61,369 nt of DNA from Profundibacterium mesophilum KAUST100406-0324 (GCF_009835145.1 NZ_APKE01000037.1:1-61369), one strand, 5' to 3'. Counted from the stretch's first letter, positions 17,227 to 26,632 are shown. Numbers and translations are program-made. The notes: generated from the letters alone by a model not told the origin.

Positions 17227-17829
17227 TCAGGGCAGCTCGCTGGCCGGGATCACCGGAAAGAACGCGCCCCCGGAGCGCAGGCCGAACCAAGGCGCGCCCT
17301 CGTGCTCGGCCTGCTCGCCAAGCTCGACGAGACGGTAGAAGCTCTTGCGGTCGATCAGCGCCTCGAGCCCCGCGCGCACATGGACATAAGGCGACGGCTC
17401 CCCGCTCTCGCGGTCACGCTCCACCCTGATCGGGTGATCGGGGCCGGCATCGACGCAGTCGCCCACATGGGTCGTGAACCGCAGCACCTGCATGCCGCCC
17501 TCGTCGCGGCGCTCGAAATCAACGGCCACGAACGGCGCGTCCTCGACGGTGATCCCGACCTTCTCGACGGGGGTGACGAGGAAATAGGCGTCGCCCTCGC
17601 GCTTGAGGATCGAGGAGAAGAGCTTGACCAGCGCCTTCCGCCCGATCGGGCTGCCCATGTAGAACCAGGTCCCGTCGCGCGCGATGCGCATGTCCAGATC
17701 GCCGCAGAAGGGGGGATCCCACAGATGCACTGGCGGCAATCCGCCCGATTTCGCCGCGGCCCGCGCATGGCCGGCGATCCCTTCGGCATCCGGTGTCACG
17801 ATGTTTTGTCCTGCCATTGCTTTTGCCAT
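17227..17829 (-). CDS. DUF1285 domain-containing protein
   Basis: A 200-residue DUF1285 protein. Recognisable parts are PPVHLWDPPFCGDLDMRIARDGTWFYMGSPIGRKALVKLF (the DMRI..DGTW.Y.GSPI.R..LV.LF family signature, here about 35-75) and the later HPIRVERDRESGEPSPYVHV. A crystal structure exists for the family but no function is known to me. ATG MAKAMAG is used as start; a TTG four codons upstream is the alternative. It is divergent from the MoxR operon with about 60 bases between starts, so the two share a control region. This pairing recurs in alphaproteobacteria as far as I recall, suggesting a shared process. Confidence 0.88.
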   Translation of the reverse strand: MAKAMAGQNIVTPDAEGIAGHARAAAKSGGLPPVHLWDPPFCGDLDMRIARDGTWFYMGSPIGRKALVKLFSSILKREGDAYFLVTPVEKVGITVEDAPFVAVDFERRDEGGMQVLRFTTHVGDCVDAGPDHPIRVERDRESGEPSPYVHVRAGLEALIDRKSFYRLVELGEQAEHEGAPWFGLRSGGAFFPVIPASELP

Positions 17830-17891
17830 CCTCCCCCGCAAGGATAAGTCTGTCAGGTACGAATTGATATAGAGATGCGGGGAGCATTGTC

Positions 17892-18899
17892 ATGGCCGAC
17901 GCGGAAAACCTGCTTGGCGAGATCGAGGCGCTCGGCGATCGGCTCGCCCATGCCCGCCAGAGCATCACCCGCCGCTTCATCGGCCAGGAGCAGGTCGTCG
18001 ACCTGGTGATCTCGGCGCTTCTATGCGGCGGGCACGGGCTGCTGATCGGCTTGCCGGGGCTCGGCAAGACCCGCCTCGTCGAGACGCTGAGCACGGTGAT
18101 GGGCCTGCAGGGCGCGCGGGTGCAGTTCACCCCCGACCTCATGCCCGCCGACATCCTCGGCTCCGAAGTGCTCGAGACCGGCGCCGATGGCAGCCGCGCC
18201 TTCAAGTTCATCGAGGGGCCGATCTTCACGCAGCTCCTGATGGCCGACGAGATCAACCGTGCCAGCCCGCGCACCCAGTCGGCGCTGCTGCAGGCGATGC
18301 AGGAGAAATCGGTCACGGTGGCCGGTCAGCCGCACCGCCTCGACACGCCCTTCCACGTCCTCGCGACGCAGAACCCGATCGAGCAGGAAGGCACCTATCC
18401 GCTCCCCGAGGCGCAGCTCGACCGGTTCCTGGTGCAGATCGACGTGCCCTATCCCGACCGCGATACCGAGCGGGCGATCGTGCTCGCCACCACCGGCGCC
18501 ACCGAGGAGGAGGCCATGGCGGTCTTCACCGCGGCCGAGCTCGTCGCGGCGCAGGCCCTCTTGCGGCGGATGCCGGTGGGCGAGGCGGTGCTCGAGGCGA
18601 TTCTCGACCTGGTTCGCGCCTGCCGCCCGGACGATGCCACCGCGCCGGAGGCGGTGCGCGCCCATGTCGGCTGGGGTCCGGGGCCGCGCGCGGCGCAGGC
18701 CTTGATGCTCACCGTGCGGGCGCGGGCCCTTCTCGACGGGCGGCTTGCACCCTCGATCGAGGACGTGGCCGCGCTGGCCGCTCCCGTCCTCACCCACAGG
18801 ATGGCGCTGAGCTTTGCCGCGCGGGCCCGCGGCGAGACGCTGGAGGCGATCATCGCGGGGGTGACGGAGCGCATCGTGCAAGGCCGGGCCGCCGCGTGA
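17892..18899 (+). CDS. MoxR family AAA+ ATPase
   Basis: A 335-residue AAA+ ATPase thought to act as a chaperone or metal-insertion helper for partner proteins with VWA domains. Walker A is GLPGLGKT at 53-60, Walker B/sensor region is LLMADEIN at 116-122, followed by RASPRTQSALLQAMQEKSVT typical of MoxR. ATQNPIEQEGTYPLPEAQLDRF contains sensor 1 and the arginine finger region. A TGTC-separated GGGGAG precedes the ATG. The stop overlaps the DUF58 start (GTGA), the classic MoxR-DUF58 coupling. Substrate unknown. Confidence 0.94.
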   Translation: MADAENLLGEIEALGDRLAHARQSITRRFIGQEQVVDLVISALLCGGHGLLIGLPGLGKTRLVETLSTVMGLQGARVQFTPDLMPADILGSEVLETGADGSRAFKFIEGPIFTQLLMADEINRASPRTQSALLQAMQEKSVTVAGQPHRLDTPFHVLATQNPIEQEGTYPLPEAQLDRFLVQIDVPYPDRDTERAIVLATTGATEEEAMAVFTAAELVAAQALLRRMPVGEAVLEAILDLVRACRPDDATAPEAVRAHVGWGPGPRAAQALMLTVRARALLDGRLAPSIEDVAALAAPVLTHRMALSFAARARGETLEAIIAGVTERIVQGRAAA

Positions 18900-19786
18900 A
18901 CGCCGCCGCCCTGCACCGCGCGGCCGGGCTGCGCTCCGGCGCGGAGGCGCTTTCGGGCAGCTTGCCGCCCTTGCTGGCGGAGGCGCGCCATCTCGCCGCG
19001 GCGCTGCTCATGGGGGCCCACGGGCGCCGGCGGGCCGGCATGGGCGACGAGTTCTGGCAATACCGCGCCGCCGTTCCGGGTGACGAGGCGCGGGCCATCG
19101 ACTGGCGCCGCTCGGGCCGGTCCGATGCGCATTTCGTCAAGGAAAAGGAATGGCAGGCCGCCCAATCGGTGCAAATCTGGATCGACGCGGGACGCTCGAT
19201 GCAGTTCGCCTCGGCGCCTGCCTTGCCTGAAAAGCGCGACAGGGCGCGTCTTCTTGCCCTCGCGGTGGCGGTGCTGCTGATCCGGGGCGGCGAGCGCGTG
19301 GGCCTGTCCGGCGACACGCTGCCACCCCGGAGCGGCTCGGTGCAGCTCTTGCGCCTCTCCGCCGCGCTCAGCGCCGCCGAGGCCAATGCCGATTACGAGG
19401 CGCCGCAGGCAAACGCCCTTCTGCCCCATGCGCGGGCGCTCTATCTCTCCGATTGCCTCGGCGATCCCGAACCGCTGCGCGCGGCGCTGGGCATCGCCGC
19501 CGATCGCGGGGTCGAGGGCGCGCTCGTGATGCTCCTTGATCCGCAGGAGGAGGCATTTCCCTTCGACGGGCGCACCGTCTTCGAGAGCATGGGCGGCACC
19601 TTGCGCCACGAGACGCTGAAGGCGGGCGATCTGCGCGCGCGCTACCTGGAACGGGTCGCCGAACGCAAGGCGCTCCTGGGCGATCTGTGCCGTGCCGCGG
19701 GCTGGCAGTTCACCGTGCATCACACCGATGCCAGCGCGGCGGCCGAGCTCTTGTGGATCTACCGCGCGCTGGAGAGGCGGCGCTGA
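18896..19786 (+). CDS. DUF58 domain-containing protein (VWA-like)
   Basis: A 296-residue cytosolic DUF58 protein, partner of MoxR ATPases. MGDEFWQYRAAVPGDEARAIDW (49-70) is the family core. The following VWA-like strand reads IWIDAGRSM (D97-S101): the metal-site motif DxSxS is degenerate, with Gly in place of the first Ser. It starts with GTG overlapping the MoxR stop by 4 bases and without a separate Shine-Dalgarno, so its translation is coupled. The stop overlaps the next ATG by one base (TGATG). Confidence 0.9.
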   Translation: MNAAALHRAAGLRSGAEALSGSLPPLLAEARHLAAALLMGAHGRRRAGMGDEFWQYRAAVPGDEARAIDWRRSGRSDAHFVKEKEWQAAQSVQIWIDAGRSMQFASAPALPEKRDRARLLALAVAVLLIRGGERVGLSGDTLPPRSGSVQLLRLSAALSAAEANADYEAPQANALLPHARALYLSDCLGDPEPLRAALGIAADRGVEGALVMLLDPQEEAFPFDGRTVFESMGGTLRHETLKAGDLRARYLERVAERKALLGDLCRAAGWQFTVHHTDASAAAELLWIYRALERRR

Positions 19787-22599
19787 TGCTGGTGCTGGGT
19801 CCGATCGGTTTCACCGCGCCCTGGCTGCTGCTCGGCCTCGCGGCGCTACCCCTCTTGTGGCTGCTGCTGCGGGCGGTGCCACCGGCGCCGGTGCGGCGGC
19901 GGTTTCCGGGGGTCGCGCTGCTGCTCGGCCTCGATGACAGGAGCCGGCAATCTGACAGGACGCCCTGGTGGCTTCTGCTGCTGCGCCTTCTGGGCATGGC
20001 GGCGCTGATCGTCGGCTTCGCGGGGCCGGTGCTCGACCCCGAAACCCGTGCCGAAACACGCGCGCCGCTGCTGATCCTCTTCGACGGCAGCTGGGCGGAT
20101 GCCCGCGACTGGCCGGCGCGCAGCGCGCGGGCGGAGCAGGCTCTGGACGAGGCCGGGCGCTCCGGGCGGCCCGCCGCGGTGGTCAGCCTGACGGACCTGC
20201 CGCCCGGCGCACTGCCCTTCCAGGCCCCCGGTTCCTGGCAGGAGCGCCTGCCGGGACTGCGACCGCGACCCTGGGGGGGCGATCCGCAACAGATCGCGCG
20301 CTGGGCGTCGGAGCTGGAGGGCGATTTCGACACGCTGTGGCTGTCGGACGGATTGCGGCGGCCCTACAGGGAGGATCTGCTCGCCGCCCTCGAGGCGCGC
20401 GGCACGGTGCGCGTCTTCGAAGGATCGCGCCCGGTCCTCGCCCTCGCGCCCGCCGTCTTCGAGGATGGCGCCATCGCGCTCAAGGCGTTGCGCGCCGCGC
20501 CGGGTCCGCGGATCGAGACCGAGATCGTGGCCCGCGGGCTTGATCCCAACGGTATCGAGCGCGAGCTGGCGCGCCTGCCGCTCGTCTTCGAAAACGGCGC
20601 GCCGGAGGCCCGCGCGGCCCTGTCCCTCCCGCCCGAGCTGCGCAACCGCGTGCAGCGCTTCGAGATCGCCGGCCAGCGCAGCGCCGGCGCCGTCAGCCTC
20701 ACCGATGACGCCTTGCGCCGCCGCGAGGTCGCGATCGTGGCCGGGCGCGACAACCGCGAAGGGCTCAGGCTCCTCGCGCCGGACCACTACCTGGTGCAGG
20801 CGCTCGCGCCCGTCTCCGACCTGATCGACGGCACGCTCGACGAGATCGTGCAGGCCAATCCCGACGTCATCATCCTCGCCGATGTCGCGACGCTCCCGCC
20901 GGGCACCGCCGGCGCCATCGAGGACTGGGTGCGGGAGGGCGGCCTGCTGCTGCGTTTCGCCGGGCCGCGCCTTGCCGCGAGCGATCTGGCGCGTGACGCG
21001 GCCGATCCCCTGCTGCCGGTGCGCCTCAGGGCGGGCGGGCGCAGCGTCGGCGGCGCGATGAGCTGGGGCGCGCCCAAGAGCCTGCGCGAATTCGGGGCCG
21101 GCTCCCCCTTCGAGGGGCTGGAGGTGCCGCCCGATGTCACCGTCACCGCGCAGGTCATGGCCCAGCCCGATCACGAGCTGGCAGCACGGACGATCGCCAG
21201 CCTGACCGACGGCACGCCCCTCGTGACGCGCGCGCGGATGGGACGGGGGCAGGTGGTGCTGTTTCACGTGACCGCCAATGCCGAATGGTCGAGCCTGCCC
21301 CTGTCGGGGCTCTTCGTGCAGATGCTCGAACGGCTCGCGGTCTCCTCTGGACTGGCGCGGCCGGCGCCCGAGGATCTCGCCGGGACCGTCTGGACCCTCG
21401 ATACGGTGCTCGATGCCTTCGGCGCGCCCGACGCGGCGGCCAGCCTCGCCGGCGTCGCGGGGGAGGAGCTTGCGCAGCGGCTCGCCGGCCCGGGTCCGGG
21501 GCCCTCCGTGCCGCCGGGGCTCTACGCGGGAGAGGCACGGCGCATCGCGCTCAACGTCATCGGCCCCGAAACCGAGATCGCCGCGAGCCGCTGGCCGGAG
21601 CGCATCGCCGTCGAGGGCCTCGGGATCGGGGGCGAGCGCGGCCTGAAGGGTGCGGCGCTGAGCGCGGCGCTCCTGCTGCTTGCCGCCGATCTGCTGGCAT
21701 CGCTGGCCCTCGCGGGGCGCCTGCGCGGCGCGAGAGGCGCGGCGGGCGGCGTGCTCATAGCGGCCCTTCTGGCGATGCCGGGGGGCGGGGCAAAGGCGCA
21801 GGACGCGCCACCCGCCGAGCCGCAAGCTGCTCGCCCGCCGATCTCGCAGAAGGCGCAGGCCGCCGCGGAGGCGGTCGTGCTCGGTCATGTGCTGAGCGGC
21901 GACGCGGCCACGGACCGGATCGCGGCGGCCGGGCTGGCGGGGCTGTCGCGCACCCTTTTCGAGCGCACCTCCATCGAGCCCGCGGCGCCGGCCGCCGTCG
22001 ATCTCGAAAGCGACGCGCTCGATGTCTATCCGTTCCTTTACTGGCCCGTGACGGCCGGACAGCCGATCCCCAGCGATGGCGCCTATGCCAGGCTGAACGC
22101 CTATCTGCGCACGGGCGGCATGATCCTCTTCGACACGCTCGATGCCGATGTCGCCGGCTTCGGCGCGGGCGCGCCCAATGGCCGGCGCCTGCAGGAGCTG
22201 GCCGCCGGGCTCGACATTCCGCCGCTCGAACCGGTGCCGCGCGATCATGTCCTGACGCGGGCCTTTTATTTGCTTGGCGATTTTCCGGGGCGCCATGCCG
22301 GGCGCGACGTGTGGGTCGAGGCGGCGCCCCCCGATGCCGAGCAGGTGGAGGGAATGCCCTTCCGCAACCTCAACGACAATGTCACCCCGGTGGTGATCGG
22401 CGGCAATGACTGGGCCTCGGCCTGGGCGATCGACGAGAACGGCGCGCGGATGTTCCCGGTGGGCCGCGGCTTCGCCGGCGAGCGCCAGCGCGAGATCGCC
22501 CTGCGCTTCGGGGTCAATCTCATCATGCATGTGCTGACCGGCAATTACAAAAGCGACCAGGTGCACGTGCCGGCGCTGCTCGATCGTCTGGGGCAGTGA
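19786..22599 (+). CDS. DUF4159 domain-containing membrane protein (BatA-like N-terminus)
   Basis: A 937-residue membrane protein. The N-terminus is BatA-like: hydrophobic helices at about 9-30 and 61-82 flank VRRRFPGVALLLGLDDRSR, then a VWA-like domain begins with LLILFDGSWADA (D100-G-S). A further membrane segment lies near 620-680 (LSAALLLLAADLLASLALAG). The C-terminal DUF4159 domain (about 720-937) shows FLYWPVTAG, GGMILFDTLD and DHVLTRAFYLLGDFPG. DUF4159 resembles a class I glutamine amidotransferase fold without known activity. Translation is coupled to DUF58. The likely role is a membrane platform for the MoxR/DUF58 pair; this is inference. Confidence 0.88.
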   Translation: MLVLGPIGFTAPWLLLGLAALPLLWLLLRAVPPAPVRRRFPGVALLLGLDDRSRQSDRTPWWLLLLRLLGMAALIVGFAGPVLDPETRAETRAPLLILFDGSWADARDWPARSARAEQALDEAGRSGRPAAVVSLTDLPPGALPFQAPGSWQERLPGLRPRPWGGDPQQIARWASELEGDFDTLWLSDGLRRPYREDLLAALEARGTVRVFEGSRPVLALAPAVFEDGAIALKALRAAPGPRIETEIVARGLDPNGIERELARLPLVFENGAPEARAALSLPPELRNRVQRFEIAGQRSAGAVSLTDDALRRREVAIVAGRDNREGLRLLAPDHYLVQALAPVSDLIDGTLDEIVQANPDVIILADVATLPPGTAGAIEDWVREGGLLLRFAGPRLAASDLARDAADPLLPVRLRAGGRSVGGAMSWGAPKSLREFGAGSPFEGLEVPPDVTVTAQVMAQPDHELAARTIASLTDGTPLVTRARMGRGQVVLFHVTANAEWSSLPLSGLFVQMLERLAVSSGLARPAPEDLAGTVWTLDTVLDAFGAPDAAASLAGVAGEELAQRLAGPGPGPSVPPGLYAGEARRIALNVIGPETEIAASRWPERIAVEGLGIGGERGLKGAALSAALLLLAADLLASLALAGRLRGARGAAGGVLIAALLAMPGGGAKAQDAPPAEPQAARPPISQKAQAAAEAVVLGHVLSGDAATDRIAAAGLAGLSRTLFERTSIEPAAPAAVDLESDALDVYPFLYWPVTAGQPIPSDGAYARLNAYLRTGGMILFDTLDADVAGFGAGAPNGRRLQELAAGLDIPPLEPVPRDHVLTRAFYLLGDFPGRHAGRDVWVEAAPPDAEQVEGMPFRNLNDNVTPVVIGGNDWASAWAIDENGARMFPVGRGFAGERQREIALRFGVNLIMHVLTGNYKSDQVHVPALLDRLGQ

Positions 22600-22633
22600 C
22601 GATGCGGCCGCATGCAGCACGGAGGAAGACGCG

Positions 22634-24688
22634 ATGAACGGCGAGGTGGTCTTCGACCCGCTGCTGCCATGGGCGATGCTCTGGGCCGCGGCCGCACTTG
22701 GCGCGGCTCTGTGCGCCCTGTCGCTCTGGCGCCGGCAGGCGGGGTGGTGGCTGCGCGGGCTTGCCGCCGCAATGGTGCTGATCGCGCTCGCCAACCCGTC
22801 GCTGCAGCGCGAGAGCCGCTCGCCTCTGGGCGACATCGTGCTCCTCGTCGTCGACGAGAGCGCCAGCCAGCGCATCGGCGGGCGTGCCGAGCAGACCGAG
22901 CAGGCGGTGGCGCGGATCGAGGCACGGATCGCCGGGCTGGAGAATACCGAGCTGCGCATCGTGCGTCTCGGGGACGGGCCGGGCGATGACGGCACCTTGC
23001 TGATGACCGCCCTGGCACAGGCGATCTCGGAGGAGCCGGCGGACCGGATCGCGGGGGCGATCCTGCTGAGCGACGGGCGGCTTCACGACATCGAGCGGGC
23101 GCCCGAGTTGCCCGCACCGCTGCATCTTCTGCTGACCGGCATGCCGCGGGACTGGGACCGGCGCCTGGTGGTCTCGAACGCGCCGGCCTTCGCGATTATC
23201 GGCGAGCCGGTGACCTTGTCGTTGCGGCTCGAGGACCAGGGCCGGGTGCCGGAGGGGCAGAGCGGCACGGCGAGGATTGAGATCGCCGTCGATGGCGGCG
23301 AGCCGCGCGGTTTCGACGTGCCGGTGGGCGAGACACTGGAGTTGCCGGTCACGCTGCCCCACGGGGGGCGCAACGTGATCCGTTTCTCCACCCCCGCCGC
23401 GCCGGGCGAGCTGACCGATCGCAACAATGCCGCCGTGATACAGATCAACGGCGTGCGCGACCGTCTGCGGGTGCTCTTGGTGAGCGGCGAGCCGCACCAG
23501 GGCGAGCGTGTCTGGCGCAACCTGCTCAAATCCGACAGTTCGGTCGACCTGGTGCATTTCACCATCCTGCGCCCGCCTGAGAAGCAGGACGGCGTTCCGG
23601 TGGACGAGCTCAGCCTCATCGCCTTTCCGACGCGCGAGCTGTTCCTCGACAAGATCGACGAGTTCGACCTCATCATCTTCGACCGCTACAAGCGCCGCGG
23701 GATCCTGCCGCAGCTCTATTTCGACAATGTGCGCCGCTACGTGGTGGAGGGCGGGGCGGTGCTCGTCGCCGCGGGGCCTGATTTTGCCGGCGTCGATTCG
23801 CTCTACCGCTCTGCCTTGGGCGACGTTCTGCCGGGCGCGCCGACCGCGCGGGTGATCGAGGAGCCCTTCCTGCCGCGATTGAGCGATGTGGGCACGCGCC
23901 ATCCCGTCACCCAGCAGCTCGACGGCGGTGCGCAGACGCCCGAATGGGGCCGCTGGCTGCGCCAGGTCGAGCTTGAGCCGCGCTCGGGCGAGGTGGTGAT
24001 GGAGGGCGCCGACGGTCAGCCACTGCTGCTGCTCGACCGGGTGGGCGAGGGGCGCGTGGCGCTCCTCGGCTCGGATCACGCCTGGCTGTGGTCACGCGGC
24101 TTCGAGGGGGGCGGCCCGCAGCTCGAGCTGCTGCGGCGCCTTGCACATTGGCTGATGAAGGAGCCGGAGCTGGACGAGGAGGCCCTGGTGGCGACCGCCG
24201 AGGGGCAGACCATCACCATCGAGCGGCGCACCCTTTCGCAAGAGGCCGGCGAGGTGGAGATCACCGGTCCCGACGGGCAAACCGAGCGCCGCGCGCTCGA
24301 GCAGACCGGACCCGGCCGCTTCCAGACGGTGTTCGAGGCGCCGCAGATCGGCCTCTACCGGCTGGTGGAGGGGGACCGCGAGACGGTGATCGGCATCGGC
24401 CCCGCCGCACCGCGCGAGTTCGAGCAGACGGTCGCCTCCGGCGCGGCGCTCGGTCCCGCGGTGGCGGCGCGGCGCGGCGCGGTGTTGCCGGTCTCGGAGG
24501 GCGTGCCCGATATCCGCGAGGTGCGGCCGGGCCGTCCGGCCGGCGGGCGCGGCTGGATCGGGATCACGCCGCGGCAGGCCTACCTGACGACGGACCTGAC
24601 CTTGCGGACCCTGCTGCCCGCCTGGCTGCTGCTCCTGGCGGCGGCGGGGTTGACGCTCGCGGCATGGATGCGCGAGGGGCGCCGCTGA
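22634..24688 (+). CDS. Large membrane protein with VWA-like and amidotransferase-like domains
   Basis: A 684-residue protein with two N-terminal membrane helices (about 12-30 and 39-54) and one near the C-terminus (LLPAWLLLLAAAGLTLAAWM). After the second helix, IVLLVVDESASQ carries an intact DxSxS metal-site motif (D74-E-S-A-S78), so a VWA-like domain is likely outside the cytosol. Around 280-420, RLRVLLVSGEPHQGER and GGAVLVAAGPDFAGVDSLY resemble a class I glutamine amidotransferase-like fold without a catalytic Cys nucleophile. It follows the DUF4159 gene by 34 bases and ends the MoxR operon. It is the only member of the operon with a complete MIDAS-like motif. Precise function unknown. Confidence 0.8.
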   Translation: MNGEVVFDPLLPWAMLWAAAALGAALCALSLWRRQAGWWLRGLAAAMVLIALANPSLQRESRSPLGDIVLLVVDESASQRIGGRAEQTEQAVARIEARIAGLENTELRIVRLGDGPGDDGTLLMTALAQAISEEPADRIAGAILLSDGRLHDIERAPELPAPLHLLLTGMPRDWDRRLVVSNAPAFAIIGEPVTLSLRLEDQGRVPEGQSGTARIEIAVDGGEPRGFDVPVGETLELPVTLPHGGRNVIRFSTPAAPGELTDRNNAAVIQINGVRDRLRVLLVSGEPHQGERVWRNLLKSDSSVDLVHFTILRPPEKQDGVPVDELSLIAFPTRELFLDKIDEFDLIIFDRYKRRGILPQLYFDNVRRYVVEGGAVLVAAGPDFAGVDSLYRSALGDVLPGAPTARVIEEPFLPRLSDVGTRHPVTQQLDGGAQTPEWGRWLRQVELEPRSGEVVMEGADGQPLLLLDRVGEGRVALLGSDHAWLWSRGFEGGGPQLELLRRLAHWLMKEPELDEEALVATAEGQTITIERRTLSQEAGEVEITGPDGQTERRALEQTGPGRFQTVFEAPQIGLYRLVEGDRETVIGIGPAAPREFEQTVASGAALGPAVAARRGAVLPVSEGVPDIREVRPGRPAGGRGWIGITPRQAYLTTDLTLRTLLPAWLLLLAAAGLTLAAWMREGRR

Positions 24689-24708
24689 GTGCCGTCCTGT
24701 CCGGCTCT

Positions 24709-24768
24709 GCCCCGCCATGCCATACCGCCGCCCCGCACGGTGTGGCAAAAGGCCCGGCATGGCGGGGC
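24709..24768. repeat. 13-bp perfect inverted repeat in the leader region of terC
   Basis: Arms GCCCCGCCATGCC and GGCATGGCGGGGC are separated by 34 bases. The position, downstream of the MoxR operon and about 70 bases before terC, allows either a transcription end signal for the operon or a structured leader for terC. No T-run follows. I looked for the yybP-ykoY manganese riboswitch landmarks often found ahead of terC and did not find them. Confidence 0.5.
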
Positions 24769-24806
24769 GCGGGGCTAGGAACCCGGGACGGGCGGCTTCC
24801 GTTACG

Positions 24807-24825
24807 CATTGAATCGCATTCAATG
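24807..24825. promoter_or_regulatory. Operator-like palindrome before terC
   Basis: CATTGAAT-CGC-ATTCAATG is a perfect 8-bp inverted repeat with a 3-base centre, 14 bases before the terC ATG and touching its GGAG ribosome binding site. It is AT-rich against a very GC-rich background. It could be bound by a metal regulator (Fur/Mur family) or fold as an RNA hairpin that masks the ribosome binding site. Confidence 0.5.
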
Positions 24826-24839
24826 GAGCCCTGCCAGAC

Positions 24840-25622
24840 ATGATCGAACTGTTGTCCTCTCCGCAGGCCTGGGCGGCCTTCTTCGCATTGGTCACGATGG
24901 AGATCGTCCTCGGGATCGACAACCTGATCTTCATCTCGATCGTCTCCGGCAAGCTTCCGCCGAAGCAGGAAAAGATCGCGCGCCAGATCGGGATCGGCCT
25001 CGCGCTGGTGCTGCGTCTTGCGCTGCTGTCGGTGATCGCCTGGGTCGTCGGGCTCACCGCGCCGGTTTTCGACCTCGGCATCCAGGGCGCCCCCGGTGCG
25101 CATGGTGATCCATCCTTCGAGACGGCCTTCTCCTGGCGCGACCTGATCCTCATCGGGGGCGGCGCCTTCCTTGTCGTCAAGGCGACGCAGGAAATCCATC
25201 ACAAGGTCGATCCCGCGCGGGATGCCGAGCATGGCGGGGCCAAGGTTGCCACCTCGCTCTTTTCCGCCATCGCACAGATCGTGGCCCTCGACGCGGTCTT
25301 CTCCATCGACAGCATCCTCACCGCGATCGGCATGACCAACGAGCTGCCGATCATGTATGCGGCCGTGATCGTGGCGGTCGGGGTGATGTTCGCGGCCGCG
25401 GGGCCGGTGACGCGCTTCGTCAACAACAACCCTTCGGTGGTGATGCTCGCGCTCGCCTTCCTTTTGATGATCGGGATGGTCCTGATCGCGGACGGCTTCG
25501 GGCGCCACGTGCCCAAGGGCTACATCTATGCCGCGATGGCCTTCGGGGTGTTCGTCGAGGTGCTCAACATGCTGGCGCGCCGGCGGCGCAACCGTCTCGC
25601 CGCGCGGCGGGCGAAGGGCTGA
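24840..25622 (+). CDS. TerC family integral membrane protein
   Basis: A 260-residue inner membrane protein of the TerC family, some of which export manganese and others support metalation of secreted proteins. Conserved acidic metal-binding motifs are visible in both halves: [14 protein letters not shown] (21-34) and [20 protein letters not shown]. About seven hydrophobic segments are present. The tail is short and strongly basic ([14 protein letters not shown]). Two inverted repeats in the leader suggest regulation. With the putative Mn transporter at 8.4 kb, the window holds two candidate manganese handling membrane proteins. Confidence 0.9.
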   Translation: MIELLSSPQAWAAFFALVTMEIVLGIDNLIFISIVSGKLPPKQEKIARQIGIGLALVLRLALLSVIAWVVGLTAPVFDLGIQGAPGAHGDPSFETAFSWRDLILIGGGAFLVVKATQEIHHKVDPARDAEHGGAKVATSLFSAIAQIVALDAVFSIDSILTAIGMTNELPIMYAAVIVAVGVMFAAAGPVTRFVNNNPSVVMLALAFLLMIGMVLIADGFGRHVPKGYIYAAMAFGVFVEVLNMLARRRRNRLAARRAKG

Positions 25623-25647
25623 CAGTCCGGCCGCCGCCGCGACGGGC

Positions 25648-26364
25648 TCAAGGGCCCCGCGGCGGCGGCGCGGTCAGGATCCGGTGCGAATTGGAGAGGA
25701 ACTCGCGCGACCACAGGGTCCAGAACGTCACCATCGTCGCCGCGATCATGGGCAGGGCCCCGGCCAGCCATGCCAGGGCGGCGAGGGCGAAATACATCCA
25801 GCGCAGTCCCCGGTTGAAGTTCCAGGCGGCACGGATGTTGATCTCGGCCGCCTGCGCCGCGCGCGGATAGGCCATCGCGTCATCGGCATCGTTCGGCACG
25901 GCGGCCATGACCACCGCGCAATATCCGAAAAGACGGTTGGCCCAGACGAACTTGAGAAATCCCGCCGTCAGAAGCAGCGCGACAAGCCCCAGCTTGGCCT
26001 GCCAGACAAGGGGCGGCACACGGCTGCCGTTCAGGTCGATCGCAAGGCCCGCGAGGCGCTCGGAATTGCCCATCAGCGCGAGAACGCCGCCAATCGCGAT
26101 GACGCAGGTCGAGGCGAAGAAGCTGGTGCCCTGACGCAGGGTGCCCAGCACGCTCGCATCGAAGATGCGCGGCTGCCGGGTGACGAGCTGACGCATCCAT
26201 TCGCGGCGGAAATCGGCCATTCTCACCGTCACGGAAGGGTGCCGACCCGATGGCCGCTCGATGAGCCAGCCAACCGTGAAGGTGCTCGCCAGGAGGAAGA
26301 TCACGGCGATCCGGTCGAGGATCGGGAAGAGGGCGAGCTGTCCAAGGAGATCGGCGCCCATCAT
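25648..26364 (-). CDS. DUF599 domain-containing membrane protein
   Basis: A 238-residue inner membrane protein with about four hydrophobic segments (for example IAVIFLLASTFTVGWLIE, TSFFASTCVIAIGGVLALM, LGLVALLLTAGFLKFVWA, WMYFALAALAWLAGALPMIA). NIRAAWNFNRGLRWMYFALA is the DUF599 signature, including the conserved N-G-L-R. The MM pair at the start is chosen since upstream codons are Arg/Pro-rich non-conserved sequence. It converges on terC. No function is established for the family. Confidence 0.82.
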   Translation of the reverse strand: MMGADLLGQLALFPILDRIAVIFLLASTFTVGWLIERPSGRHPSVTVRMADFRREWMRQLVTRQPRIFDASVLGTLRQGTSFFASTCVIAIGGVLALMGNSERLAGLAIDLNGSRVPPLVWQAKLGLVALLLTAGFLKFVWANRLFGYCAVVMAAVPNDADDAMAYPRAAQAAEINIRAAWNFNRGLRWMYFALAALAWLAGALPMIAATMVTFWTLWSREFLSNSHRILTAPPPRGP

Positions 26365-26576
26365 GCCGCGCGAACCAGGTGAGGGGCGGTGCGATGCACG
26401 GGCATGATCCTTGGCCTTCGATGTGATTGCCTCGCGGCGTCGGCCTGCAGGGTGACAGGCGCGCGGGCGGGGTGCAAGTTCCGCCGGCCGGCCGGATCCC
26501 GCACCCCATGGCCAGCCCGCAATGCTCCGTGACGTGCCATCTGCGCTTGCCCGCTGCGGGCGCGGCATCTGGGCGC

Positions 26577-26603
26577 TTGCACCGGCGGGCTGGCGGTTAT
26601 AAT
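26577..26603 (+). promoter_or_regulatory. Putative sigma-70 promoter of glcDEF
   Basis: A perfect TATAAT (26598-26603) lies 33 bases before the glcD ATG, with TTGCAC 15 bases upstream as the -35. The spacer is shorter than the optimal 17, so an activator may be needed. A GAGGAGGAG ribosome binding site stands just before the ATG. Confidence 0.55.
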
Positions 26604-26632
26604 TTCTTACCAAATCCGAGGAGGAGCCCGCC

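Noticed and set aside
19846-22995. A 1049-codon minus-strand frame opposite the DUF4159 gene
   Set aside because: Antisense to a gene with clear domains; composition typical of a shadow frame.
24689-24839. yybP-ykoY manganese riboswitch before terC
   Set aside because: The conserved loop sequences of that riboswitch are not present; only simple inverted repeats are seen.
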